Shown piece by piece: positions 1 to 8,861 of a stretch of 36,299 nucleotides of DNA (position 1 is its first letter; every line of letters begins with the position of its first letter). The DNA comes from Candidatus Faecalibacterium intestinavium (GTDB lineage: Bacteria; Bacillota; Clostridia; Oscillospirales; Ruminococcaceae). Both the position numbers and the translations under genes were made by a program. The notes beneath the pieces were generated by a model. The model had not been told where the DNA came from. It worked only from the letters and a program-made list of their open reading frames with translations, and made no database searches. Location: assembly GCA_018883885.1 (NCBI GenBank), contig JAHLFH010000108.1:1-36299 (forward strand), in the 5' to 3' direction.

Positions 1-2611
1 GGCTGCCGGACCCGCTGCCGTCCGCCGCCCCGGCGGCCTCCCGCAGCGCATCCCAGGTGAATTGGTCGACTGTGCCGGTGGAAGCCAGCCCGCTGTCGAG
101 CTGGAAGGCGCGGATCTTGGCGTCCTCGCTGGGGCCAAAGACCGAGGTTTCGTCCACAAAGGGCACTTCGCAGGCCGCGTGGGCCAGCTGGTTGAGCCAG
201 TTCTGAATGGTGAGAACGTCGCCCCCCGAGCTGCCCTGCTGGGTCGCGTAGGCGGGGTAGTTGGTGCCCTGGTTGGCGTCGGCGTCGTTGGCGGACCCTT
301 GGGTCAGCAGTTCAAGGCTCAGCGCCTCGGCGGCGGCCCAGGTATTGGCGTCCACAATGCCGGTCTCGGGCAGGGACAGCAGCTGCTGGAGGCTGCGGGT
401 GCCGTCTGCCATGGCCTCGGTATAGACAAGGGAGAGGCCGGGGCTTTCCACCGAATCGAAATAATAGGCGATCCGGGCCAGAAGAAGGGAGTAATAGAGC
501 ACCGCGCCGCTCTGGGTTCCCACCGTGAGGGGGGAGCCGGGGTACTCCATCCGGGTGACGGTAATCACCGGGCCGGAGAGACGCAGCACCGAGACGCGGG
601 CGTAGAGAGAATCCCAGGTGGCCCGGCCCACCACGCCGTCCACCGTCAGCCCGGCCAGCTGCTGGTAGGCCCGGACGGCGGCCTCGGTCTGCGCCCCGAA
701 GACCCCGTCGATGGTCACCGAGGGCACGGAGCTGTCGTAGGCGCTCATGATATAGAGGTAGAATTGCAGCTCCCGGACGGCCCGGCCCGAGGACCCCCGC
801 CGCAGAACGCCGGGATATTCCCCGGGGCGCAGGTCCGGAGCCAGCAGGTCGTTGGCGATGGAGTTGTAGACCTCATAGAGCTTGTTCCAGGTGTTCCGGC
901 CCACCACGCCGTCGGCGGTCAGGCCGAAATAGCTCTGGAACCGCCGGACCGCAGCGGCGGTGTTGGCGCCATAGATGCCGTCCACCGAGACGTCGCTGAG
1001 GCTGGAATAGACCGAGCGGGCGATTTTCAGCCAGAACTGGACCAGCCGGACGTTCTGCCCGGAGTCGCCCTGCCGCAGCGGGGTGCCGGGATAGGCGTTG
1101 GGGGTGCCGTTGTCCGACTGGATGCTGCGGAATTCGTCGTAGATGGCCTCCCAGGTCAGCTGGCCCACAACGCCGTCGGCGGTCAGCCCGGCCTGGCGCT
1201 GGAAGGCCAGCACCGCCGCGCGGGTGCCGGAGCCGAAGATTCCGTCCACGGCAACGGAAGGAATGGACGAATCGTACTGGGCGATGGTGTTGAGCCAGAA
1301 CTGAAGCTGTTCCACCGCGCTGCCGCTGGAACCCACCCGAAGGACCGTGCCGCCCCAGGCGCCGTCCGAGAGGGTGCCGTCGGAGGTCTCGCCCTCGCTG
1401 CTCAGGTCGGCCAGGTCTTTGACCGAGACATAGATATAGCTGATCTTGTACCAGGTGGCCCGGCCCACCACGCCGTCGGCGGTGAGGCCGAACTGACGCT
1501 GAAACCGCTTGACCGTCTCCGTCATGGCCGGGCCGAAGATTCCGTCCACGGTCAGGGTGCCGAAGGAGGGGTAATCCTTGGCGATCCGGTTGAGCTGGCG
1601 CTGGAGGGTATAGACGGCGGAGCCGGTGGAACCCTGACGGAGCGGGGTGCCGGGGTAACTCTCGGGTACAGAGGCGATGTTGTTGGTCCGGACAATCTCG
1701 ATGTCGTTGCCGTAGTAGTACCGCAGAATCTGGAGGGCGTTCAGCCCGGCGTTGGCCCGGTCCACGGTGCCCCACTGCTTCATCCCGGGGCAGGTGACGT
1801 CCCGGCCGTCGCAGTAGGCGGTAAAGTAGGGGTTGATGGTGCCTGTCTTGCGGACGTAGGTGTTGAAGATCTCGTCGGTGATCCGGACCATGATGTCAAA
1901 GACAGTCCGCCCATGGACGTAGTACTGGTCGTAGGCGGTGGTGTTGGTGATATCGAAGTTGTAGCCCTTGCTGGGGTACCACTCGGTATAGATCCGGTTG
2001 AGGACAAAGGAAATCTGGGCGTGGATATTGGCCCGAATGGCCTGCTCCGGCCAGGTGGGATACACCTCGCTGGAGGCCACGTTGGCGATATAGTTCTGGA
2101 AGGAGACGGTGACGTTCTGGGCCGAGGAGGCCGGTTTTCCCAGATGGACCGTGACGGTCTTGGGGATGATGACGCTGGGCAGGACGGCGGGGTCCGGACA
2201 GTTGGTCTCGGGCGGAAGGCCGCTGCCGCCGTCCCCCGCAAAAAGGGAGTGGATGGGAATCCGGACCACTTCGTCGGGCACATCTTCCGCCCGGGCGGTT
2301 TCGGGGATCATTTCGAGGGGGGCGAGAGTAACCTGCCCCGGAAAGATCTGGACCCCCTCGATGGTGATGGAGCGGTAGCCGGGTTTGGTGGCCACCAGGG
2401 TACAGGTGGAATAGGGGAGAACGGTGGTGTTATTTTCATCCAGGGAATAGATGAGCTCCGGGGTCTCGATCTCAATGTCGGCGGCGTTGCCCAGCGCGTC
2501 GGTCAGGCGGCTGGCGGTGAAGCAGTCGCCTGTAACCACAACGGTGACCTCCGGCACCGGCGCGGACTGCCGCGCCGCAAAGCTCTGGATGCGCAGGATT
2601 CCAGTTGCCAT
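1..2611 (-). CDS. SpoIID-like / multi-repeat peptidoglycan-binding (PG_binding_1) protein, C-terminus truncated by window start
   Basis: Reverse-strand reading frame open from ATG at 2611 (MATGILRIQSFAARQSAPVPEVTVVVTGDCF...) to position 1; upstream GCAAAGGAGC RBS at 2621-2630; repeated motifs such as YPGTPLRQGSTGSAVYTLQ...VDGIFG...FQRQFGLTADGVVGRATW; segment CPGMKQWGTVDRANAGLNALQILRYYYGNDIEIV resembles the end of SpoIID domains. Not in the supplied ORF list because it has no stop in the window. Confidence 0.88.
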   Translation of the reverse strand, partial: MATGILRIQSFAARQSAPVPEVTVVVTGDCFTASRLTDALGNAADIEIETPELIYSLDENNTTVLPYSTCTLVATKPGYRSITIEGVQIFPGQVTLAPLEMIPETARAEDVPDEVVRIPIHSLFAGDGGSGLPPETNCPDPAVLPSVIIPKTVTVHLGKPASSAQNVTVSFQNYIANVASSEVYPTWPEQAIRANIHAQISFVLNRIYTEWYPSKGYNFDITNTTAYDQYYVHGRTVFDIMVRITDEIFNTYVRKTGTINPYFTAYCDGRDVTCPGMKQWGTVDRANAGLNALQILRYYYGNDIEIVRTNNIASVPESYPGTPLRQGSTGSAVYTLQRQLNRIAKDYPSFGTLTVDGIFGPAMTETVKRFQRQFGLTADGVVGRATWYKISYIYVSVKDLADLSSEGETSDGTLSDGAWGGTVLRVGSSGSAVEQLQFWLNTIAQYDSSIPSVAVDGIFGSGTRAAVLAFQRQAGLTADGVVGQLTWEAIYDEFRSIQSDNGTPNAYPGTPLRQGDSGQNVRLVQFWLKIARSVYSSLSDVSVDGIYGANTAAAVRRFQSYFGLTADGVVGRNTWNKLYEVYNSIANDLLAPDLRPGEYPGVLRRGSSGRAVRELQFYLYIMSAYDSSVPSVTIDGVFGAQTEAAVRAYQQLAGLTVDGVVGRATWDSLYARVSVLRLSGPVITVTRMEYPGSPLTVGTQSGAVLYYSLLLARIAYYFDSVESPGLSLVYTEAMADGTRSLQQLLSLPETGIVDANTWAAAEALSLELLTQGSANDADANQGTNYPAYATQQGSSGGDVLTIQNWLNQLAHAACEVPFVDETSVFGPSEDAKIRAFQLDSGLASTGTVDQFTWDALREAAGAADGSGSGS

Positions 2612-2709
2612 AGGTGTGATGCTCCTTTGCAGATAAGAGTAGGTCTTCCCCCCACTCTATTCATCCGGCGCATCCGGTGATACACCGGGGACATTCTGGC
2701 CCGGCGGGC

Positions 2710-2738
2710 TTGGAATTTTGGGGCGCAGCGTGTATACT
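2710..2738 (+). promoter_or_regulatory. sigma-A type promoter for aldose-1-epimerase/DUF3810 genes
   Basis: TTGGAA (2710-2715), 17 nt, TATACT (2733-2738). Confidence 0.55.
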
Positions 2739-2819
2739 GGGGGCAGAAGTTTGAGCCGCCGGAAGGCGGCCCCCGGAACGACAAAACCGTGAAACACAAA
2801 GAAAAAGGAGCGAGGGCAA

Positions 2820-3701
2820 ATGCAGGCAACCATTCACAACGAATTTCTGACTCTCACAGTCGATACCCACGGCGCAGAGGCGGTCAGCCTGAAAAACGCA
2901 GCGGGGGAGGAAATGCTCTGGCAGGCAGACAAAGCGGTTTGGGGCCGTCACGCGCCCATCCTCTTTCCCTGGACGGGCAAGCTGCCCGGCGGGGCCTTTA
3001 CCTGGCAGGGCAAAACCTACAAGGCCGGTCAGCACGGGTTCGCCCGGGACCTGGAACACACCCTCATCAAAGCCGAGGGGGATACCATCCAGCTGGAGCT
3101 GCGCAGCGACGAGGCCATCCGGGCCGAGCGGTTCCCCTTTGATTTTGTGCTGACCAGCATCTTCCGTCTGGAGGGAAAGACGGTCCACCACACCCTGCGG
3201 GTGGAGAACCCCGGCGAGGGAGAGCTGCGGTTCGGCATCGGGTATCACCCGGCGTTTGCGATTCCCTTTGACGGGCAGCATACCACCGCCGACTATGAGT
3301 TCCGGTTCGACCAGCCCGAAAGCCCGGTCATCCTCGACGCCCGGCCCAACGGCCTGCTCTCGGGCAAGTGCTATTATCAGTGGAAAAACGCGGACCGCAT
3401 CCCCCTGACCGACGACCTCTTTGCCAACGACAGCTTCTGCATGGCGGGGCTGCGGTCGTCCACCCTCGGCATCTGGGAGAAGGACACCGGCAAAAACATC
3501 ACCTGCAGCATCGCGGGCTATCCCTATACCCTGATTTGGAGCGCCAAGAGCGAGAAGATTCACTTTGTCTGCATCGAGCCCTGGCACAGCCTGCCCAGCG
3601 CAGAGACCGATCCCCAGGACTGGGACCAGCGGGCCGCTGCCGCCGTCCTTGCGCCGGGGCAGAGCTATTCCACCACCCTCTCCACCACCTTTGACCGATG
3701 A
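2820..3701 (+). CDS. aldose 1-epimerase family protein (LacX-like)
   Basis: MQATIHNEFLTLTVDTHGAEAVSLKNAAGEEMLWQADKAVWGRHAPILFPWTGKL; GalM/LacX-type motifs (GRHAPILFPWTGKL, HGFARD, GYHPAFAIPF). Confidence 0.9.
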   Translation: MQATIHNEFLTLTVDTHGAEAVSLKNAAGEEMLWQADKAVWGRHAPILFPWTGKLPGGAFTWQGKTYKAGQHGFARDLEHTLIKAEGDTIQLELRSDEAIRAERFPFDFVLTSIFRLEGKTVHHTLRVENPGEGELRFGIGYHPAFAIPFDGQHTTADYEFRFDQPESPVILDARPNGLLSGKCYYQWKNADRIPLTDDLFANDSFCMAGLRSSTLGIWEKDTGKNITCSIAGYPYTLIWSAKSEKIHFVCIEPWHSLPSAETDPQDWDQRAAAAVLAPGQSYSTTLSTTFDR

Positions 3702-4807
3702 GCCTGCGGGGGTTTCTGGTCCTCCATCGGGCCGCGCTCTGGGGCCTCATCGGGGGCTGCGGAGCGCTGGCCCTGTTTTGGACGGCGCGGTCCAGCCGTC
3801 CGGTCATGGATTTCTGGGTCGAGCGGGTCTCCATGCCCCTGAAACGGGGGCTGTCCGCCCTGGCGGACCCGCTGCCCTTCAGCCTCTGCGAAGCGGGGGC
3901 CACCCTGCTGATTGTCGGGGCGCTGGCCCTGCTGGGGCGGGCGGTCTGGCTGGCTTTTCACGGGCAGCCTGCCGCTCTGGGGGCCTGGGCGCTCCATCTG
4001 GCGGGTTTGCTCCTCTGGGGCTATGTGGGGGTCTGCGCCCTCTGGGGCACCCAGTATTACGCGGCCTCCTTCGCGGAAAAGGCCGGGATGGAGGTCCCGG
4101 GGGTTGAAGCGGAGCAGCTTCTGGCGGTGACGGAATATTTCGCCGCCCAGACGGCCGCCTGCGCCGACGGCGTCCCCCGGGATGAAGCGGGCTGCTTTGC
4201 GGTCAGCCGGGAGGAAATCTTTTCCCAGACGGCGGGGCTTTATGACCGTCTTGTGGAGCGGTGGAGCTTTCTGGACGGGCCGGAGCGGAAGGCAAAGCCC
4301 GCGTTTTATTCCAAACTGATGAGCGCCTGGGGCTTCACCGGCTATCTCTGCCCCCTGACCGGGGAGAGCACCCTCAACACGGACAGCCCGGAGGTGTTTC
4401 TGCCGGTGACCATCGCCCACGAGTTCTCCCACCAGAGAGGGGTCGCTGCGGAACAGGAGGCAAACTTTGTGGGGATCATGGCCTGCATCGCTTCCGACCG
4501 CCCGGTCTGGCGCTATTCCGGCTGGCTGGAGGGCTATGTCTATCTCTCCAACGCGCTCAACCGGGTTGACCCGGAGGCGGCCTCCGCCGGCATGGCGGCC
4601 CTGCCCGCCGAGGTCCGGGCGGACCTTGCCGAAAACAACGCCTACTGGGCCGGGTGGGCCGGCCCGGTGCGCAAGACGGGCGAAAAGGTCTACACAGCCT
4701 TTCTCAAAAGCTACGGCCAGTCCCTCGGGATGCAGAGCTACGGCGCCTGCGTGGATTTGCTGGTGGAGGAATTCTGGCCGCTGGCCCGGGAGAACGAACC
4801 CGGGTGA
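3698..4807 (+). CDS. DUF3810 domain-containing membrane protein (zincin-like HEFSH motif)
   Basis: N-terminal hydrophobic segments, IAHEFSHQRGVAAEQEANFVG motif; ATGA overlap with upstream gene. Confidence 0.82.
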   Translation: MSLRGFLVLHRAALWGLIGGCGALALFWTARSSRPVMDFWVERVSMPLKRGLSALADPLPFSLCEAGATLLIVGALALLGRAVWLAFHGQPAALGAWALHLAGLLLWGYVGVCALWGTQYYAASFAEKAGMEVPGVEAEQLLAVTEYFAAQTAACADGVPRDEAGCFAVSREEIFSQTAGLYDRLVERWSFLDGPERKAKPAFYSKLMSAWGFTGYLCPLTGESTLNTDSPEVFLPVTIAHEFSHQRGVAAEQEANFVGIMACIASDRPVWRYSGWLEGYVYLSNALNRVDPEAASAGMAALPAEVRADLAENNAYWAGWAGPVRKTGEKVYTAFLKSYGQSLGMQSYGACVDLLVEEFWPLARENEPG

Positions 4808-4817
4808 AACGGGAGCA

Positions 4818-4853
4818 CAAAAAAGAGCCGCTGCGGTTTGCAGCGGCCCTTTC
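4818..4853. terminator. bidirectional intrinsic terminator between convergent genes
   Basis: AAAAAAGAGCCGCTGCGGTTTGCAGCGGCCCTTT; 8-bp perfect stem GCCGCTGC/GCAGCGGC (4827-4847). Confidence 0.75.
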
Positions 4854-4867
4854 CGTTTGCATCGGGT

Positions 4868-5794
4868 TCAGTAGCCCAGCGCCCGGATGACCGGGATCAT
4901 CTGCTGGCTGATGTAGGCGTGCCCGCCCGCTGTGGGGTGAGCGCTGAGATTGTAGGTGATGTGGGTGACCGGCAGGAAGATCGCTCCCTTTTCCTCTGCC
5001 AGCTGCGCCGCGAATTCGTTCATCTCGTCAAAATAACGGACAAAGGTGGGCGCCAGGGGCAGGGGGTTGGCGTACCCCAGAAGAAGGATGGGCGCGTCGG
5101 GGTTCAGCTCCCGGATGGTATCCAGAATCTGGGGGAGGTTGGTCTGGGTGGCGGTCAGGCCGTTTACCGCGGCCGGGGTCAGGCTGCTGACCAGCAGGTT
5201 GCACAGCTGCTGAAATTCCAGCCAGGTCAGCTGCACCCCCCGCAGGCTGTCCACCAGCAAATTGGCCAGCTCCGGGGTGGTCAGGTTGAGAGCGCCGGAC
5301 TGGATCAGATCGGTGACCACATACAGCTTGGGGTTGACGTTCTGGAACAGGTTGTACTGATAGGGCACCAGAGCATCGTTCAGACCGATTTCCAGGCTGA
5401 TCAGGTCGGCCTGCTTCACATATTCCCGAATCTCGGGGTAGGAGTAGAAGATCAGATGGTCGGAGGAACCGGTCTGCAAAATTTCCAGCAGGGTCTGGCT
5501 TCCCGCGCAGGGCAGGCCCAGGTTGAGGGCCTGGTCCCGGGTCCAGCCGAATTCGTCGGCCAGCAGGGCGGTGTAGCACTGGGAGGAATAATTGCGGAAG
5601 TTATTCTCCATCTCATAGTGGGTTCCGTTCAGAATGTCGAACCCGGCATCCGGCAGGCCATACCCGGCGGCGATGCTGTCCCCCAGGGAGAGATACAGGA
5701 AATCCTCGTCGTCCCCGGCGGCCAGAGCGCTCACCGGCAGGCAGACCAGCGAAAAAATCAGAGCGAGCACAAAAGACAGACAGCGTTTTTTCAT
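4868..5794 (-). CDS. SGNH/GDSL-family hydrolase, secreted
   Basis: Signal peptide MKKRCLSFVLALIFSLVCLPVSALAA; block I LSLGDSIAAGYG; C-terminal HPTAGGHAYI. Confidence 0.85.
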   Translation of the reverse strand: MKKRCLSFVLALIFSLVCLPVSALAAGDDEDFLYLSLGDSIAAGYGLPDAGFDILNGTHYEMENNFRNYSSQCYTALLADEFGWTRDQALNLGLPCAGSQTLLEILQTGSSDHLIFYSYPEIREYVKQADLISLEIGLNDALVPYQYNLFQNVNPKLYVVTDLIQSGALNLTTPELANLLVDSLRGVQLTWLEFQQLCNLLVSSLTPAAVNGLTATQTNLPQILDTIRELNPDAPILLLGYANPLPLAPTFVRYFDEMNEFAAQLAEEKGAIFLPVTHITYNLSAHPTAGGHAYISQQMIPVIRALGY

Positions 5795-5839
5795 TTCATC
5801 GTCCCTCCCTTTAACAATGATTTCGTTTGGTGGAATGGG

Positions 5840-7279
5840 TTAATAGGCGATGCCCCAGTAGACCATGGTCTTGGCGGGCTTGCCGCAGATGGGGCAGACG
5901 TCGCTCAGATGCTCCTGCTCAAAGGGCATGCACCGGCTGGACAGGCCAGCCTCCTCTTTCATCTTGAGCTCGCATTCCAGATCGCCGCACCACATGGTTT
6001 TGATATAGCCGGTGTGGTCCTTGACCAGCTCCTTGACCTCGTCGAAGGTGGTGGCAGCCCAGGTGCGCTTGTTGCGGTTTTCCAGGGCGCGCTGGTAGAG
6101 GTCGCGGGTCAAAGCCTCCAGCTGCTGGGGGATGGCGGTCTCCAGCTCGTCCAGAGAGACAAAGACCTTTTCGCGGGTGTCCCGGCGGACCAGCACGCAC
6201 TGGTTTTTCTCCATGTCCTTGGGGCCGAGCTCGAGGCGCAGGGGCACGCCCTTCATCTCCCACTGGCTGAACTTCCAGCCGGGGGCGTTGTCGCTGTCGT
6301 CCAGCTTGACCCGGGCGAATTTCGCAATCCGCTGGGCCAGCTCGGCGGCCTTCTCGGAAACGCCGGGCTTGTGGGCCGCGATGGGGACCACCACCACCTG
6401 GAAGGGGGCGATGGCCGGGGGCAGGATCAGGCCGTCGTCGTCGCCGTGGGCCATGATGATCGCGCCCACCAGCCGGGTGGATACGCCCCAGCTGGTCTGG
6501 TACGGATAGTGGAGCTGATTGTCCCGGCCGGTAAAGGTGACGTCGTAGGCCTTGCTGAACTTGTCGCCGAAGTAGTGGCTGGTGCCGCTCTGAAGGGCCT
6601 TGCCGTCCTTCATCATGGCCTCGATGGTGTAGGTGGCGTCTGCGCCCGCGAATTTCTCCTTGTCGGTCTTGCGGCCCTTGACCACGGGAATGGCCAGGTC
6701 GCTTTCGCAGAAATCGGCGTAGCAGTTCAGCTGGGCCTGGGTCTCGGCCTCGGCCTCGGCTGCGGTCTCGTGGATGGTGTGGCCTTCCTGCCACCAGAAT
6801 TCCCGGCTGCGCAGGAAGGGGCGGGTGGTCTTTTCCCAGCGGATGACGCTGCACCACTGGTTGTACTTCATGGGCAGTTCACGGTAGCTGTGCAGCACCC
6901 GGGACCAGTGGTCGCAGAACATGGTCTCGCTGGTGGGCCGGACGGCCAGCCGTTCTTCCAGCTTTTCGCTGCCCCCCATGGTGACCCACGCCACCTCCGG
7001 CGCAAAGCCGTTGACCAGCTCGCCCTCCTTGGCCAGCAGGTTCTCGGGGATCAGCACCGGCATGGCCACGTTTTCGTGGCCGGAGGCCTTGAACCGTGCG
7101 TCCAGATTCTTCTGGATGTTCTCCCAGATGGCCTGCCCGTAAGGGCGCAGAATCATGAAGCCCTTGACGCTGGAATATTCCACCAGCTCTGCCTTGAGGC
7201 AGATGTCGGTATACCACTGCGCAAAGTTTTCATCCTGGCTGGTGATGGCCTGCACAAGCTTCTTGTTGTCTTTTCCCAT
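5840..7279 (-). CDS. proS: prolyl-tRNA synthetase, archaeal/eukaryote-like short form
   Basis: [48 protein letters not shown]...; class II motifs [23 protein letters not shown]-terminal Zn-type segment and terminal GIAY; start ATG at 7279 with CCTGAGGAGG RBS at 7291-7300 (listed ORF start at 7648 is too far upstream). Confidence 0.95.
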   Translation of the reverse strand: MGKDNKKLVQAITSQDENFAQWYTDICLKAELVEYSSVKGFMILRPYGQAIWENIQKNLDARFKASGHENVAMPVLIPENLLAKEGELVNGFAPEVAWVTMGGSEKLEERLAVRPTSETMFCDHWSRVLHSYRELPMKYNQWCSVIRWEKTTRPFLRSREFWWQEGHTIHETAAEAEAETQAQLNCYADFCESDLAIPVVKGRKTDKEKFAGADATYTIEAMMKDGKALQSGTSHYFGDKFSKAYDVTFTGRDNQLHYPYQTSWGVSTRLVGAIIMAHGDDDGLILPPAIAPFQVVVVPIAAHKPGVSEKAAELAQRIAKFARVKLDDSDNAPGWKFSQWEMKGVPLRLELGPKDMEKNQCVLVRRDTREKVFVSLDELETAIPQQLEALTRDLYQRALENRNKRTWAATTFDEVKELVKDHTGYIKTMWCGDLECELKMKEEAGLSSRCMPFEQEHLSDVCPICGKPAKTMVYWGIAY

Positions 7280-7436
7280 TTTTCTTATATCCTCCTCAGG
7301 CCGTGCGCCAAACGGCTTGTTCCGTTCCGCACGAACCAAAATAAAAGACCCTGCGCCCCCCGGCGCGCCGCCGCTGGAACCCAGGGCCTTTTTCGTCTCA
7401 AACAGACCGCCGCAGCAGCTGCGGCGGCGGGACGGG

Positions 7437-7670
7437 TCAGGCTTTGTGGCTGTCCACAAACTGGACCACGTCACCCACGGTGCGCAGGCCCTCAATGGCC
7501 TCGTCGGGCACTTCGATGCCGAATTCGTCCTCCAGAGACATGACCATGTCCACGATGTCCAGGCTGTCCGCCTCGAAATCGGCCATGATGTCGCTGTCCA
7601 TCTCGATCTTCTCAGGGTCAAGGTCGAGCTGTTCCGCCAGCAGAGCACGAATCTTTTCGAATGTATCCAT
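7437..7670 (-). CDS. acpP: acyl carrier protein
   Basis: 77 aa; [23 protein letters not shown] phosphopantetheine attachment motif. Confidence 0.96.
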   Translation of the reverse strand: MDTFEKIRALLAEQLDLDPEKIEMDSDIMADFEADSLDIVDMVMSLEDEFGIEVPDEAIEGLRTVGDVVQFVDSHKA

Positions 7671-7752
7671 AGTATGGGTCTCTCCTTTTATGTCGTTCTG
7701 CCTTTCCTGCGCCGCGGCCGGAACCCGCCTGCACAGGAAAGTCTCTCTTTTC

Positions 7753-7781
7753 TTTATATCCTATGGCCCCGGCGTTGTCAA
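7753..7781 (-). promoter_or_regulatory. promoter of acpP
   Basis: Minus strand TTGACA (7776-7781), 17 nt, TATAAA (7753-7758). Confidence 0.65.
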
Positions 7782-7860
7782 GCCCTGTTTTGCAAACAGT
7801 TCCGGGTTTTTGGATGGGACGGGAATCAGGAGGAAAATTCGTCAAAACGGGGCCGGGCGC

Positions 7861-7889
7861 TTGTCAGCGGGCGGGCATCGGATTATAAT
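7861..7889 (+). promoter_or_regulatory. promoter of dapF
   Basis: TTGTCA (7861-7866), 17 nt, TATAAT (7884-7889). Confidence 0.65.
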
Positions 7890-7955
7890 AAAAAAGAAGT
7901 GCCCAAATCGGGGCGGGGGCCTGGGGCTCCCGGCCCAGCAGGAGGAGTTTTGCTG

Positions 7956-8804
7956 ATGAAACTGTCTTTTACCAAGATGCACGGCTGTGCAAACGACTAT
8001 ATCTATCTGGACTGCCGGGCCTCCGGCCTGCCGCAGAACATCGAGGCTCTGGCGCAGAAGCTCTCGGCCCGGCGGTTCTCCATCGGCGGGGACGGCGTCA
8101 TCTGCATCTGCGCCCCCGGGACCCCCGGCGCCGTCGCCACCATGCGAATCTTCAACGCCGACGGCAGCGAGGGCAAGATGTGCGGCAACGGCATCCGCTG
8201 CGTGGCCCAGTGGCTGAAAGACCATGAGCCCGCCTGCGCCGACCAAACCCAGCTGACCATCGACACCCTGAGCGGGGCCAAGGTCCTGCGGTATCAGGGC
8301 GGCGGCAGCTGGCAGGTGGAGATGGGCCGGTACAGCGCCATGGCCGCCGATCTGCCCGCCGTCAACATGGGCCCCGGGCCGCTGGTGGGCATCCCCCTGG
8401 CGGTGGCGGATGCTTCCTGGGTGGTCACCTGCATCAGCGTGGGCAACCCCCACTGCGTCACGGTGGTGGAGGATGTGGACGCCCTGAATCTGGAAAAGAT
8501 CGGCCCGGCGTTTGAAAAGCACGAGAATTTCCCCGAGCAGGTCAACACCGAATTTGTCCAGCAGCTGGACGCAACCCACCTGAAGATGCGGGTCTGGGAG
8601 CGGGGCAGCGGCGAGACCTGGGCCTGCGGCACAGGCACCTGCGCCACCGTCGCGGCCATGACCGAGCTGGGCCTGTGCCCCGTGGGGCAGGACATCCATG
8701 TGGCGCTGCGGGGCGGGGAGCTGATCATCCGGATCGGCCCCGACCATGAGGTTACCATGACCGGCCCCACCGAGACCGTCTGTGAGGGCACGGCAGAAGT
8801 ATAA
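7956..8804 (+). CDS. dapF: diaminopimelate epimerase
   Basis: MKLSFTKMHGCANDYIYLDC; both catalytic Cys motifs present (MCGNGIRC, ACGTGTCA); AGGAGG RBS; start ATG 7956. Confidence 0.95.
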   Translation: MKLSFTKMHGCANDYIYLDCRASGLPQNIEALAQKLSARRFSIGGDGVICICAPGTPGAVATMRIFNADGSEGKMCGNGIRCVAQWLKDHEPACADQTQLTIDTLSGAKVLRYQGGGSWQVEMGRYSAMAADLPAVNMGPGPLVGIPLAVADASWVVTCISVGNPHCVTVVEDVDALNLEKIGPAFEKHENFPEQVNTEFVQQLDATHLKMRVWERGSGETWACGTGTCATVAAMTELGLCPVGQDIHVALRGGELIIRIGPDHEVTMTGPTETVCEGTAEV

Positions 8805-8861
8805 AGGACGCTGCGTTTTTGCGCGGCGGCAGGAAAAACCATAGAGAGAGGGAAAGATACC

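Noticed and set aside
62-2680. 872-aa plus-strand ORF
   Set aside because: Antisense to the real minus-strand peptidoglycan-binding CDS; its periodic GGPAHHAVHRQ segments are mirror images of the genuine GLTADGVVG repeats.
7407-7432. GC-rich palindrome CCGCCGCAGCAGCTGCGGCGG as acpP terminator
   Set aside because: Strong stem but only a weak interrupted T-tract (TCTGTTT) on the minus strand, so not called as a confident terminator.
4838-7543. 901-aa plus-strand ORF
   Set aside because: Antisense to SGNH hydrolase, proS and part of acpP; no recognisable domains.
7280-7648. 123-aa N-terminal extension of proS in the ORF track
   Set aside because: Overlaps acpP in another frame; proper ATG with RBS is at 7279.
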